A stretch of DNA of 64,000 bases from Streptomyces cinnamoneus. GTDB lineage: Bacteria > Actinomycetota > Actinomycetes > Streptomycetales > Streptomycetaceae. The stretch spans positions 4,461,001 through 4,525,000 of the forward strand of contig NZ_PKFQ01000001.1 of NCBI RefSeq assembly GCF_002939475.1, written 5' to 3'. The notes beneath the pieces were generated by a model. The model was not told the origin of the DNA, searched no databases, and worked only from the letters and a program-made list of their open reading frames with translations. A program made the position numbers and the translations under genes. Of the stretch, positions 8,018 through 15,721 are shown in pieces; positions within the stretch are counted from its first letter, which is position 1, and each line of letters opens with the position of its first letter.

Positions 8018-8633
8018 CGGGCTCGACGCCAACCGGCCAGGCTGGAAGGCGCACAGATCTTGAGCTTGACGCTCACCCGGCCCCGCCCCTTCGGGGGAAG
8101 GATGTCGCAGCCGCCAGCAGGCGGTGTGGGTGAGTGCAGGGCATAGGTGGGCTCGAAGGGGCGCGTACGGAGGCGGGGCATCTCGCCGGTGATGGAAGCG
8201 CTTTGGAGATGACGCCGAACCCCTGGGGTACAGCCAACGTAACAGGCAGTGGCGCGGATTCTTCGTCCGCATGTCCCGCTCGTACGGCCTTGGTGAAGCC
8301 GCGAACCGCTCCGACTTGTCGGGGTAGGCGTGGTGGGGAACTGTCCACGGATGCCCGTGGGTGGTGGTGTCAGGGGAACCGTGCGGACTTCCGAGGTCAG
8401 GGCTCACCGTTCACTCGAACGGGCCGGAGAGATCCGGCCGGAACGAAGAGAAGCGGCCGGGGAAACTGGCCAGTCCTGCGGGTGGGGACGGTGAGCCCGG
8501 TGGTCGGAGTAATCCTGCCGCTGAACCCCGAGATGGACACCCGAGTTGAACTGTCCGGCCCGAACGGGCCGGGTGCCTTCCGGGCGCCGTTGGGCGTAGG
8601 TGCGAAGCCGCCGGAAGGTTCTAGGCGCCCCTA

Positions 8634-8651
8634 TTGTAAGAGTGTAACTAG
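8634..8651 (+). promoter_or_regulatory. class-II conserved element TTGTAAGAGTGTAACTAG
   Basis: Perfect match to the class-II form, directly after the structured RNA and about 80 bp before the next gene. No -10 hexamer lies at 17 bp, so the element itself may be the promoter core. Confidence 0.55.
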
Positions 8652-8729
8652 CCGGGGAGCGCTCACCGCCCGTCGCCCGACGGTGCGGCGCGAGGCCGGG
8701 CGCTGCCCGGCGAGACCTTGAGGAGAAAC

Positions 8730-8981
8730 ATGAACATCACCGTGACCGGCGTGACCCTGGCCAAGGCTGCCGCCCCCGCGATGAGCGCCGAGGAGACGAT
8801 CGCCAACCTGACCGAGCGGAACTTCGAGCTCGGCCGGCTGCTGGACGCCGCCCGTGGCGAGATCGCCCGACGCGACCTGTGCGACGACATCTGGACGGTC
8901 GTCTTCGTCGGCCTGATCGAGCGGATCGAGGAGCTGGAGCTGATGACCGGCGCCCTGGACGTCGCGGTCTTCAAGGTCTGA
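8730..8981 (+). CDS. small conserved phage protein (coiled-coil)
   Basis: 83 residues from ATG 8730 with AGGAGAAAC upstream. The body is an amphipathic helix with alternating E, R and L (ETIANLTERNFELGRLLDAA). It is homologous in position and pattern to 61131-61409 in prophage B (shared MNI..GV.LAKA start). Function unknown. The stop codon abuts the first hammerhead element. Confidence 0.7.
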   Translation: MNITVTGVTLAKAAAPAMSAEETIANLTERNFELGRLLDAARGEIARRDLCDDIWTVVFVGLIERIEELELMTGALDVAVFKV

Positions 8982-9036
8982 GGCGAAACGCCCTTCGGGG
9001 CGTCCGCCCGGGGTGGTGCCCGGGTGCTGATGAGCC
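8982..9036 (+). ncRNA. type-II hammerhead ribozyme HH1
   Basis: The core is complete: GGC then GAAAC (8985-8989), a stem III closed by a TTCG loop (ACGCCC/GGGCGT), GTC with predicted cleavage after C9004, stem I CGCCCGGG/CCCGGGTG with loop GTGGTG, then CTGATGA (9027-9033). The final GCC closes stem II with the first GGC. Stems I and III are hairpins and stem II is open, which is the type-II topology. It begins right after the TGA of the upstream gene. Confidence 0.85.
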
Positions 9037-9064
9037 AGCCGCTCAATGCTGAAAGCGAGAGAAC

Positions 9065-9871
9065 ATGAGCCCCCGTACCTGTGACGTCGATGACGAGGTG
9101 CTGGCCGAGTATGCGGCCTACCTGGAGGACGACTACCGCTGTTGGCCGTCGTGGCAGACCTCCTGGAGCCGCCGGGGCGAGATCCCCACGCACGTCGAGG
9201 TGTTTACCTACACCGAGTACCCCCTGAACCTCATGGACAAGTCCAACTTCCGCACCGCGGCCACACTGATCCGGTGCGCGGCCGACGAGGACTGCGAGGG
9301 CACCGAGAATTCGGACGAGCAGGTCGTCCAGATCGACGGCTCGTCTATTCACTACGGCTCCGCCTACAGCCTGTACGTCCAGGTGTACGAGGGCGGCTGC
9401 GACGTGGAGTGCCCCGGCACCCACACCGAGGAGTGCGAGCCGGGCTGTGAGCCCGACGTCGACTTCTGCTTCGGCGACGCCTGTGAGGGCGACTGCAAAG
9501 GCACCCGCACTTACACCAAGGCGTTCCGCGAGGCCGTCTCCCTGGCCGAGTACGTGAAGCACGGCTACCCGTTCCTCGATGAAGACGACCACTCCGAGCT
9601 GGAGTCCGAGGTGTTCGAGGAGAACCTCCAAGAGGCCCTTGACGAGGCGCGCAAGGCGTACGACCTGGACACCGACGAGGACCGCGAGGCCATCGTCGAG
9701 CACGCCAGCGAGGACCTGTACGACCTGAAGTACGAGGGATCGGACGGCGAGGTGTCCTGGATCAGGACGGCCGAGGTGTACGCCGAGCACCGCGACCAGT
9801 ACTTCCTCGGTCTGGCTCGGGAGATCCTGCGGGGTGCCATCCCGGGCCAGATCGAACTGATCGCGGCCTGA
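9065..9871 (+). CDS. hypothetical Cys-rich acidic phage protein
   Basis: 268 residues, very acidic, with a central cysteine cluster (CDVECPGTHTEECEPGCEPD, then CFGDACEGDC) that could bind zinc. Prophage B has a clear homologue at 61453-62259 with the same cluster and the same ending (IPGQ..L..A). The rest is predicted helical. No known family is recognised. It lies between hammerhead elements HH1 and HH2, so its mRNA could be excised as a single cistron. Confidence 0.7.
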   Translation: MSPRTCDVDDEVLAEYAAYLEDDYRCWPSWQTSWSRRGEIPTHVEVFTYTEYPLNLMDKSNFRTAATLIRCAADEDCEGTENSDEQVVQIDGSSIHYGSAYSLYVQVYEGGCDVECPGTHTEECEPGCEPDVDFCFGDACEGDCKGTRTYTKAFREAVSLAEYVKHGYPFLDEDDHSELESEVFEENLQEALDEARKAYDLDTDEDREAIVEHASEDLYDLKYEGSDGEVSWIRTAEVYAEHRDQYFLGLAREILRGAIPGQIELIAA

Positions 9872-9889
9872 TTGTAAGAGTGTAACTAG
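9872..9889 (+). promoter_or_regulatory. class-II conserved element
   Basis: TTGTAAGAGTGTAACTAG, identical to the copy at 8634. It starts within two bases of the upstream stop codon and runs into the 5' strand of hammerhead HH2. A transcript starting here would begin with the ribozyme. Confidence 0.55.
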
Positions 9890-9947
9890 CGAAACGCCCC
9901 CTCCGGGGGCGTCGCCCCGGGGTGGTGCCCGGGGCCTGACGAGCCAG
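9886..9947 (+). ncRNA. type-II hammerhead ribozyme HH2
   Basis: GAAAC (9891-9895), stem III ACGCCCC/GGGGCGT, predicted cleavage after C9913, stem I of 8 perfect pairs (GCCCCGGG/CCCGGGGC) with loop GTGGTG, and CTGACGA (9936-9942). Stem II is CTAGC with GCCAG and has one A.C mismatch. Confidence 0.82.
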
Positions 9948-9972
9948 CCGCTCACATCGAAACGAGGTCCCC

Positions 9973-10362
9973 ATGATGAAGACCCTGCGCAAGCTCAACC
10001 CCTGGGCCAACCGCCGCGCCGAGCGAGAGGCATGGGCGCGCACCTTCACCTATGCGAGCGAGACGATCCACAAGCTTGACCACGAAGTGGCCGTGCTGCG
10101 CTCGGCCGTGGACGAGTTCGCGGACGTGTTCAACGACGGCATGCTCGCCTCCATGGTCGGCGGCAAGTTCACCTGCGGTGAGGCCGATTCGCTGGTCCGC
10201 TTCTTCGCCCGGGTCGGCCGCCAGGAGGTCGCCGAGCTGTGGCTGGAGTGCCACGCCGAAGACGACGACGAGGGCGACCTCCACAAGACCTTCGACGACG
10301 AGGACACCCCGGACGGGACCGTCGTCGACCTTGGCGAGTACCTCCTCGAACTGGCCGCGTGA
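9973..10362 (+). CDS. small conserved phage protein
   Basis: 129 residues. It shares with the protein at 62683-63117 the core F.DGMLAS.V...FTC.EA and the signature LWLECHAE. Basic N-terminus (KLNPWANRRAERE), central helices, acidic C-terminus. No known function. It is flanked by hammerheads HH2 and HH3. Confidence 0.68.
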   Translation: MMKTLRKLNPWANRRAEREAWARTFTYASETIHKLDHEVAVLRSAVDEFADVFNDGMLASMVGGKFTCGEADSLVRFFARVGRQEVAELWLECHAEDDDEGDLHKTFDDEDTPDGTVVDLGEYLLELAA

Positions 10363-10370
10363 GGCCACAC

Positions 10371-10448
10371 GGCGAAACGCACACGCCTGCCCGCGAGGTG
10401 GCCGGCGTGTGCGTCGCGGGGGAGTGGTGTCCCCCTCCTGACGATGCC
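10371..10448 (+). ncRNA. type-II hammerhead ribozyme HH3
   Basis: GGC-GAAAC (10371-10378), an 11-bp stem III (ACGCACACGCC/GGCGTGTGCGT), predicted cleavage after C10415, stem I GCGGGGGA/TCCCCCTC with one mismatch and loop GTGGTG, CTGACGA (10438-10444). An extra T separates the core from the closing GCC. Confidence 0.78.
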
Positions 10449-10475
10449 AGCCGCATCACGATCCACGAGGTGCAC

Positions 10476-11222
10476 ATGAACAGCCAGAACAACCCCATGC
10501 TCGCCAAGGTCCGGGCGATCCTGGCCAAGGCCGAAGACCCCGCGGCCTCCCCCGAGGAGGCCCAGGCGTACTTCGCCAAGGCCGCCGCGCTGATGGCGAA
10601 GTACGGGATCGAGCGGGCCATGCTCGCTGACGCCAAGCCGGAGACCGACCGGCCCACCACGCGGGTCATCGTCGAGAGCGGCTCCTACGTGCTCGACCGC
10701 GTGAACCTGCTGATGTCGATCAACGAGGCACTCGGCGGACAGTCCGTCCGCTGGCGCACCTGGGACACGACCGCCCGCCGGTACGTCCAGAAGGTCGAGC
10801 TCCACGGCTACGAGTCGACGCTCGACCGCGTCGAGATGCTCTACACGTCCCTCATGCTCCAGGCCCTGAACGGCATGAAGCACGGCACGCCCGGCATGGG
10901 CGAGTCCACCACCGCCTACCGCAAGACCTGGCTCGCCGGGTTCCGCAGCGCGGTGTACCGGCGCCTGACCGACTCCGAGCGCCAGGCCGCAGCCGAGGCC
11001 GACCTTGCGCTCCCGGCCGGCAGTCGCTCGGCCGAGCTCGTGCTCAGCTCCCGCGACGACGCGATCCGCGCCCTCTTCAAGGCCGCGCACCCGAAGGTTC
11101 GCACCCCCGCGAAGCGGCGCCTGACCGGCTCCGGCTGGAACGCGGGCAACGCGGCGGGCAAGCGCGCCAACCTCGGAGACAACCACCTCGCCAACGCCCG
11201 CCGCACCGCCCTGGCCGCGTGA
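10476..11222 (+). CDS. DUF2786-family protein
   Basis: 248 residues. The N-terminal 45 residues fit the DUF2786 pattern (LAKVRAILAKAEDPAASPEE, Y..KA..LM.KYGI). A longer C-terminal domain follows with TRVIVESGSYVLDRV and a conserved helical part. Such proteins are common in actinophages; their role is not established. Start ATG 10476 after ACGAGG. The mRNA leader holds hammerhead HH3. The last residues end one base before the next small gene. Confidence 0.75.
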   Translation: MNSQNNPMLAKVRAILAKAEDPAASPEEAQAYFAKAAALMAKYGIERAMLADAKPETDRPTTRVIVESGSYVLDRVNLLMSINEALGGQSVRWRTWDTTARRYVQKVELHGYESTLDRVEMLYTSLMLQALNGMKHGTPGMGESTTAYRKTWLAGFRSAVYRRLTDSERQAAAEADLALPAGSRSAELVLSSRDDAIRALFKAAHPKVRTPAKRRLTGSGWNAGNAAGKRANLGDNHLANARRTALAA

Positions 11223-11226
11223 TCCC

Positions 11227-11427
11227 GTGATCCGCCGCCACCGCCGATTCCTCCTCGCCCTCGCCGCCGGGGCCCTCCTTCTGGGAGCCCCCATCCAGCA
11301 CGGCTACGACGCTCGGCACCACGCCCACGCGACCGTCACCGACTTCAACGACGGCTTTGCCGACTCCAAGCGCGACGACTGCGAGCACGGCTTCGCCGCC
11401 GCCTGCCAGTGGCTCGAAGCCCGCTGA
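11227..11427 (+). CDS. small exported or membrane-anchored protein
   Basis: 66 residues from GTG 11227. The N-terminus has an RR-rich segment followed by a hydrophobic stretch (FLLALAAGALLLGAP), which looks like a signal peptide or anchor. The remainder is hydrophilic with two Cys (DDCEHGFAAACQW). Function unknown. Confidence 0.6.
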   Translation: MIRRHRRFLLALAAGALLLGAPIQHGYDARHHAHATVTDFNDGFADSKRDDCEHGFAAACQWLEAR

Positions 11428-11453
11428 CCACCCACCCCCGAAAGGCAGTTCAC

Positions 11454-11705
11454 ATGGATCAGATCAAGACCCTCGCCCGCGAAGTCCTCGCGATACACCG
11501 CGAGGTGGAGGAGTGGCGGGAGGACCACGACCCGGGCTCGCAGGAGTGGTACACCCTGGTCAACCTCGCCGACGTGGCGGCCCGGCTCATCTTCGCCCTG
11601 CCCGTCGAGATGCTCCCCGAGGAGGAGGTCCGCACGCCGAACCCCCGCGAGTACCAGGTGCTCGACGAGCTCATGACCGCACTCAACGAGGCGGGCAACC
11701 GATGA
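11454..11705 (+). CDS. hypothetical small protein
   Basis: 83 residues from ATG 11454 (AAAGG upstream). Acidic and helical; no recognised family. Its stop overlaps the start of the next gene (ATGA), so the two are translationally coupled. Confidence 0.6.
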   Translation: MDQIKTLAREVLAIHREVEEWREDHDPGSQEWYTLVNLADVAARLIFALPVEMLPEEEVRTPNPREYQVLDELMTALNEAGNR

Positions 11706-12097
11706 GCTGGAAGTACGAGGTGCTCGTCTGCGCGGCGCCGGACAACCACGACGACTCGTGCGACCTGTGGACCCCGGGCGACACCTTCTTCGACTACGGG
11801 TTCCGTGACGCCTTCAAGGCCGCAGCCACCCAGGCCCACGCCATCGTCCGCACGGTCAGCCCGCACAACGGCAAGACCCGCACCGCCTTCCACCACATCG
11901 AAGGTGGCGGCCTGTGCGAATGGTGCGGCCCGGCGACCGGCCGCCGAGGCCCGTGGATGCGCACACCCGCCGAAGAGCGGTTCATGTGCGAGCCCTGCGT
12001 GACCGACGCCCAGAACTCCATGGACGCCCTGCACAAGGCGAACGGCTGGTCGCGCAGCCGCTCGTACTGGCCGGTCCTGGAGAAGGCCGAGAGGTAG
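11702..12097 (+). CDS. small zinc-ribbon-like protein
   Basis: 131 residues. Two Cys pairs (CEWCGP and CEPCV) about 35 residues apart suggest a zinc-binding fold. Start ATG 11702 overlaps the upstream stop. No known family. Followed 10 bp later by hammerhead HH4. Confidence 0.6.
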   Translation: MSWKYEVLVCAAPDNHDDSCDLWTPGDTFFDYGFRDAFKAAATQAHAIVRTVSPHNGKTRTAFHHIEGGGLCEWCGPATGRRGPWMRTPAEERFMCEPCVTDAQNSMDALHKANGWSRSRSYWPVLEKAER

Positions 12098-12107
12098 ATC
12101 CCGACAA

Positions 12108-12163
12108 GGCGAAACCCCTGAAAGGGGGTCGCGGGGGAGTGGTGTCCCCCGCCTGACGAAGCC
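12108..12163 (+). ncRNA. type-II hammerhead ribozyme HH4
   Basis: GGC-GAAAC (12108-12115), stem III ACCCCT/GGGGGT with GAAA tetraloop, predicted cleavage after C12130, perfect 8-bp stem I (GCGGGGGA/TCCCCCGC) with loop GTGGTG, CTGACGA (12153-12159), one extra A, then GCC. Confidence 0.82.
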
Positions 12164-12189
12164 AGCCCTACATCGAACTGTGAGGACAC

Positions 12190-12741
12190 ATGCCCGCGAC
12201 CCTGACCGACATCGACGCCCCGCGCGTTTGGATCGGCTGCCTGGCCTGCTACAACGCCGGCTATCTGACCGGCGACTGGCACGACGCCGACGTGGCCGAC
12301 CTGGTCACCCCCGAGGACCTGCACTCCAAGGCGACCGACCACGAGGAGCTGTGGGTCATGGACCACGAGAACTTCCTCGGCTTGATCGAGGGCGAGTGCT
12401 CCCCGGCCCACGCGGCCGAGATGGCCGAGCTCCTCGCCGAGATCCCCCCGTACGAGCGTCAGCCCTTCGCGATCTGGTTCAGCGTCTACGCCGACGACAA
12501 CGCCGACCGGGCCGGGCTCGTCGACGAGTTCCGCGACGCGTTCTGCGGTGAGTGGCGGTCCGAGGCCGACTACGCCCAGGAGCAGGCCGAGGAGCAGATG
12601 GACGAGGAGCGCAAGAAGCTCCTGACCCAGTGGCCGTTCACCGACATCGACTGGGAGCGCGCATCCCACCACCTGTTCACCGGCGGCTACTCCGCCGAGG
12701 ACGCCCCCGGAGGCGGCATCTATGTCTTCTACATCGGCTGA
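12190..12741 (+). CDS. ardA: ArdA-family antirestriction protein
   Basis: 183 residues. The N-terminus fits the ArdA signature (PRVWIGCLACYNAGYLTGDW), followed by the WVMDHENF-type motif and a helical acidic C-terminal half. ArdA is a DNA mimic that blocks type I restriction enzymes when mobile DNA enters a new host; the many Asp and Glu residues fit that. The downstream methyltransferase gene may serve the same purpose. It is preceded by hammerhead HH4 and a GTGAGGACAC ribosome site. Confidence 0.85.
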   Translation: MPATLTDIDAPRVWIGCLACYNAGYLTGDWHDADVADLVTPEDLHSKATDHEELWVMDHENFLGLIEGECSPAHAAEMAELLAEIPPYERQPFAIWFSVYADDNADRAGLVDEFRDAFCGEWRSEADYAQEQAEEQMDEERKKLLTQWPFTDIDWERASHHLFTGGYSAEDAPGGGIYVFYIG

Positions 12742-13066
12742 CTGGCGGCCTGCCTGCCTGGAGTGCGGCGACGTGCCCGAACTCCTCGACGAAGACCTCA
12801 CCTGCGGCCCGTGCCGCATCCGCATCTACCTCAAGGGCCAGAGCATGAAGAAGACCGTCAAGTTCAGCATCGAGCGGACCACCGAGGCCGAGGTTGAGCT
12901 CGAACTGACCATCCCGGACGAGTTCCTCGACGAAGACGGCGAGATCAGCGACGAGGACGGCTTCTGTGAGTGGCTCAACGACAACCCGGGTGAGTGGGAT
13001 CTGTCGGAGCCCTTCTTCGAGGAGATCCAGGACACCACGGTCCTCGAACTCCTCAACAGCTACTGA
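12722..13066 (+). CDS. small protein with N-terminal zinc ribbon
   Basis: 114 residues from ATG 12722, overlapping the end of ardA by 20 bp. Two Cys pairs (CLECG, CGPC) form a possible ribbon; a strongly acidic second half follows from about residue 42 (MKKTVKFSIERTTEAEVELE). That Met could be an internal start, since the acidic half alone looks like a separate small protein. Confidence 0.55.
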   Translation: MSSTSADWRPACLECGDVPELLDEDLTCGPCRIRIYLKGQSMKKTVKFSIERTTEAEVELELTIPDEFLDEDGEISDEDGFCEWLNDNPGEWDLSEPFFEEIQDTTVLELLNSY

Positions 13067-13082
13067 GTTAGCCGAACAACCA

Positions 13083-13126
13083 CGGCACCCGTCCCCCGAT
13101 CTGCCATGACTGCGGGACGGGCGCCG
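13083..13126 (+). terminator. hairpin before hammerhead HH5
   Basis: CGGCACCCGTCCC (13083-13095) pairs with GGGACGGGCGCCG (13114-13126) with one mismatch. It lies between the upstream stop and the ribozyme, with no T-tract; it is an attenuator or an RNA-stability element. Confidence 0.5.
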
Positions 13127-13127
13127 A

Positions 13128-13188
13128 GGCGAAACCCCGGTGGTGAGCCGGGGTCGGGGCGGGGTGGTGCCCGCCTCCTGACGATGCC
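13128..13188 (+). ncRNA. type-II hammerhead ribozyme HH5
   Basis: GGC-GAAAC (13128-13135), stem III ACCCCGG/CCGGGGT, predicted cleavage after C13155, stem I GGGGCGGG/CCCGCCTC (one G.T) with loop GTGGTG, CTGACGA (13178-13184), an extra T, then GCC. Confidence 0.8.
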
Positions 13189-13219
13189 AGCCGACATCAA
13201 TCACTTCGAAGGATACGAG

Positions 13220-13483
13220 ATGCTGCCCACCCTCATGCCGCCAACCGCGGAACCACCAGCCAACGTGGTCCGCTGCGTGGCGTGCGACGGTCCGATCCGC
13301 CACATCGAGCGCAAGCCGTACGAGTGCGCGCACTGCTCGCGCAACCTCTACCAGCACGACGGTCTGATCCGCCCCGGCTACCACTGGGAGATCACCGATG
13401 CCGGGTGGCTCATCAGCGTCGAAACGGTGGACGACGAGGACGACGACTATGACGAGACGGAAGAGGAGTTCCTCGGATGGTGA
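13220..13483 (+). CDS. small zinc-ribbon protein
   Basis: 87 residues from ATG 13220 after GAAGGA. CVACDGP and CAHCSRN give a C4 ribbon in the middle; the C-terminus is acidic (DDEDDDYDETEEE). Function unknown. Its end overlaps the next start. Confidence 0.62.
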   Translation: MLPTLMPPTAEPPANVVRCVACDGPIRHIERKPYECAHCSRNLYQHDGLIRPGYHWEITDAGWLISVETVDDEDDDYDETEEEFLGW

Positions 13484-13725
13484 AGCCAACCTCTTACCGT
13501 CTCCACCTTCCCCTCGACTTCGAGACGGCCGCCGACGCGCTCGCCTGGTTCGACGAGGCCCAGCGTTCCGGCTTGATCCCGGCCGACGTCGACCTGTTCC
13601 ACCCCGACGCCCTCGACACCGCCCAGCACGGCTTCACCGCCCGGGACCTCATCGTCCGGCGCTCCCGCGACCGGATGGCCTCCCTCGCCGTCCGCGCCGG
13701 CAAGGGGGTCCGCCGTGGCCGTTGA
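13477..13725 (+). CDS. hypothetical small protein
   Basis: 82 residues, start ATG 13477 inside the upstream gene. Helical and basic at the C-terminus (RRSRDRMASLAVRAGKGVRRGR). No recognised family; the overlaps on both sides indicate an operon. Confidence 0.55.
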   Translation: MVKPTSYRLHLPLDFETAADALAWFDEAQRSGLIPADVDLFHPDALDTAQHGFTARDLIVRRSRDRMASLAVRAGKGVRRGR

Positions 13726-13948
13726 GTACGGGAAGTGCCCATGCGGATGCGGCAAGAGCCGACTCCTCAAGGTGCGCATACCGGCGATCACCGTCATCGT
13801 CGATCGCGACCGCTGGACCGAGGAGGACGGCACCGGGCCCGACAACGAGGCGGTACGCGCCTCCGTCATCGAGTACGTGTGCAGCAGCGTCGAGTGGCTG
13901 CCGATGTTCGACGCCACCGGGGCAACGATCAAGGTTGCTACCCGGTGA
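13715..13948 (+). CDS. small Cys-containing protein
   Basis: 77 residues from GTG 13715. The N-terminal CPCGCG and basic residues are followed by a beta-rich segment (IPAITVIVDRDRW). Its stop overlaps the methyltransferase start as GTGA, so the two are coupled; whether it assists that enzyme is unknown. Confidence 0.5.
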   Translation: MAVEYGKCPCGCGKSRLLKVRIPAITVIVDRDRWTEEDGTGPDNEAVRASVIEYVCSSVEWLPMFDATGATIKVATR

Positions 13949-15195
13949 GCGCCACCGCGGCCGTCCTCCCCGACCTGGAGGAGCTGGTCGACTGGTCGAT
14001 GGAGGAGCTCGAACAGCTCGCCGCCCCCTGGCCGGCACGGTGGCTCCTGCCGCCGAAGCCCGGCGATCCGGAGCGCGTCGTCTATCTCTTCGCCGGTCCG
14101 GGCGGACTCGAAGTCGGCACGCGGGACGTCCTCGGCCGCGAACTCGACATCATCGGTGTCGAGTTCAACAAGGACGCCGCCGCGACCGCGGTGAAGGCCG
14201 GGTTCCGGCGGATCGTCGCCGACGTGCGAACGCTCGACCCGAACCACCCCGCCCTGCGCTGGACCCGCGGCCTGATCGTCACCGCGCCGTGCCAGTGCTG
14301 GACGCCCGCAGGCAAGCGTGCCGGCCAGGACCCGCACAACCAGCAGATCCTTCTGGACATGTTCGCCTGCGCGTGGGAGGCCACCGTTGGCGTCTGGGAG
14401 GAAGGCCGCGAGTGCGGGCAGGACTGCCCGGAAGGCTGCGAGGACTGCTGGGACGGCTGGTCCGGCCCCATCTACGGCATCGACGAGGTCAGGGCCATGG
14501 CCAAGGACCTGACCGACGACCGGATCGGCCTCCTCGCCGAGGTGGTGATCTGGGGCCTCGCCCTGTCCGTCGCCTCGCCCGACTTCGGGTGGATCGCCAT
14601 GGAGCAGTCCAGCGCCCTGCCGCAGGTCATCATCGACGGCATCCGCGAGGAGCTGAAGTGCGCCGACTGGCTGTCCGTGGACTTCCAGATTCTCGACGCC
14701 GTGGACTACGGACTGGCCAGCCGCCGGAAGCGCGTGTTCATGCTCGCCGCCCGGCACCGGTACTCCGTCGCCAGCACCCGCCCCGAGAGCCAGATCCCCA
14801 CCACCACAGCGGCACAGGCCCTCGGCTGGCCGCCGGGCGTGCGGGTCAACACGAGAGGCACCAGAAAGACCGCTGGAGGCAATTGCTGGAGCGCGGACAA
14901 ACCCGCGACCGCCATCACCAGCAAGATCCGAGGTTGGTACTGGGAGCACGACAAGGAGAGACGCTTCTCCCTCGACGAGGCCGCCCTCCTGGCCGGGTTC
15001 CGCCCCGGACATCCGTGGACCGGCTCTCGCTCGTCCTGCACCCAGCAGATCGGCGACGTCGTCGCGCCCCCGATGGGCGCCGTCGTCCTCGGGGCACTCC
15101 TCGGCATGGCCTGGGAGGCCCGGCTCCGTGAGTACCTCGCCGAGATCTACAACACCCGCCCGACCGTCCGAAGCGAACACGCGTTGGCAGCCTGA
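13945..15195 (+). CDS. C5 cytosine DNA methyltransferase
   Basis: 416 residues from GTG 13945. Motifs appear in order: I (VYLFAGPGGLEVG), the catalytic Pro-Cys of IV (TAPCQCWTP), a degenerate VI (MEQSSALPQ where ENV is usual), VIII (DYGLASRRKRVF), and IX/X (PATAITSK, QIGDVVAPP). An insert with four Cys (CGQDCPEGCEDC) sits between IV and VI. No restriction endonuclease is adjacent, so it is an orphan phage methylase, probably guarding phage DNA together with ArdA. Target sequence unknown. The Q for N change in motif VI should be tolerated but is unusual. Confidence 0.85.
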   Translation: MSATAAVLPDLEELVDWSMEELEQLAAPWPARWLLPPKPGDPERVVYLFAGPGGLEVGTRDVLGRELDIIGVEFNKDAAATAVKAGFRRIVADVRTLDPNHPALRWTRGLIVTAPCQCWTPAGKRAGQDPHNQQILLDMFACAWEATVGVWEEGRECGQDCPEGCEDCWDGWSGPIYGIDEVRAMAKDLTDDRIGLLAEVVIWGLALSVASPDFGWIAMEQSSALPQVIIDGIREELKCADWLSVDFQILDAVDYGLASRRKRVFMLAARHRYSVASTRPESQIPTTTAAQALGWPPGVRVNTRGTRKTAGGNCWSADKPATAITSKIRGWYWEHDKERRFSLDEAALLAGFRPGHPWTGSRSSCTQQIGDVVAPPMGAVVLGALLGMAWEARLREYLAEIYNTRPTVRSEHALAA

Positions 15196-15386
15196 TGACC
15201 ACGAACACCACCGCGCCCGAGCCGGCCGTCCACCTCGCCTGTCCGTTCTGCAAGTCCACCCACATCACCCTGAACGTCCGCGAGTGGGCCGTCTGCGACA
15301 CCTGCAAGCGCGGCGACATGTGGGGCCAGTTCATGATCTGCAACTGCTGGGGCTACGACTGCCCGGCGATCCTCAACTTCTCCTGA
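15195..15386 (+). CDS. small zinc-ribbon protein
   Basis: 63 residues; the start overlaps the methyltransferase stop. CPFCKS and CDTCKRG form a C4 ribbon, followed by CNCWGYDC. Too small for a catalytic role; probably a nucleic-acid or protein-binding accessory. Confidence 0.6.
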   Translation: MTTNTTAPEPAVHLACPFCKSTHITLNVREWAVCDTCKRGDMWGQFMICNCWGYDCPAILNFS

Positions 15387-15397
15387 AAGAGAGCGAC

Positions 15398-15721
15398 ATG
15401 AGCAAGTACACCGACACTGTCACCCTGACCGACGGCACCACGCTGAAGATCCGCATCGAGCGCGGAATCGCTGGCACGGTCTTCCGCGAGGTCCCCAGCC
15501 GCCAGCGACCGGCCGGCAGCCTCATGCGGATCGGCACCGCGATGCACCTCGTCACCCGCAGCCACCTGACCCCCATCGTCCCTGACCGCTGGGCCAGCGC
15601 CGCCGACGACGCCGAGGGCGCCGAGATCGCCCTCGCCTTCTTCACCGAGAGCGCCGAGGCGTGCATCGAGCACGCGAGCGCCGAAGGCATCCCGGTCGAA
15701 CAGTGCTACTCGATCACCTGA
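15398..15721 (+). CDS. hypothetical phage protein
   Basis: 107 residues from ATG 15398 (GAAAGAGAG upstream). Beta-rich N-terminal half (DTVTLTDGTTLKIRIERG), helical C-terminal half. No known family. Confidence 0.58.
   Translation: MSKYTDTVTLTDGTTLKIRIERGIAGTVFREVPSRQRPAGSLMRIGTAMHLVTRSHLTPIVPDRWASAADDAEGAEIALAFFTESAEACIEHASAEGIPVEQCYSIT

Larger units (their letters stand above)
7782..8632 (+). ncRNA. large structured non-coding RNA region, prophage A copy
   Basis: About 850 bp without a conserved reading frame but with blocks of identity to 60180-61010 in prophage B. Conserved blocks include ACGGGACGCCAGCCGCAAG near 7797, GAGAACGGGCCGC near 7922, the 8176-8236 block and TCAGGGCTCACCGT (8397-8410). 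The 3' part 8555-8618 contains the hairpin CCGGCCC/GGGCCGG (8555-8572) and the stem CCTTCCGG (8576-8583) with CCGGAAGG (8611-8618); both show compensatory changes against the B copy. A longer pairing joins CTCACCGTTC (8403-8412) to GGACGGTGAG (8486-8495). Promoters P1-P3 fire into it. Size and phage context recall ornate phage RNAs such as GOLLD or ROOL, but I cannot match it to either. Confidence 0.65.

Noticed and set aside
7713..8407. Minus-strand frames over the non-coding region
   Set aside because: Proline/arginine-rich shadows with no counterpart in the second prophage.
8134..8721. Plus-strand frame of 195 codons inside the structured RNA region
   Set aside because: The homologous stretch in prophage B has no matching frame, and changes follow base pairing rather than codons.
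13447..15180. Long open frame opposite the methyltransferase
   Set aside because: Composition is a reverse shadow of the plus-strand genes, whose motifs are clear.
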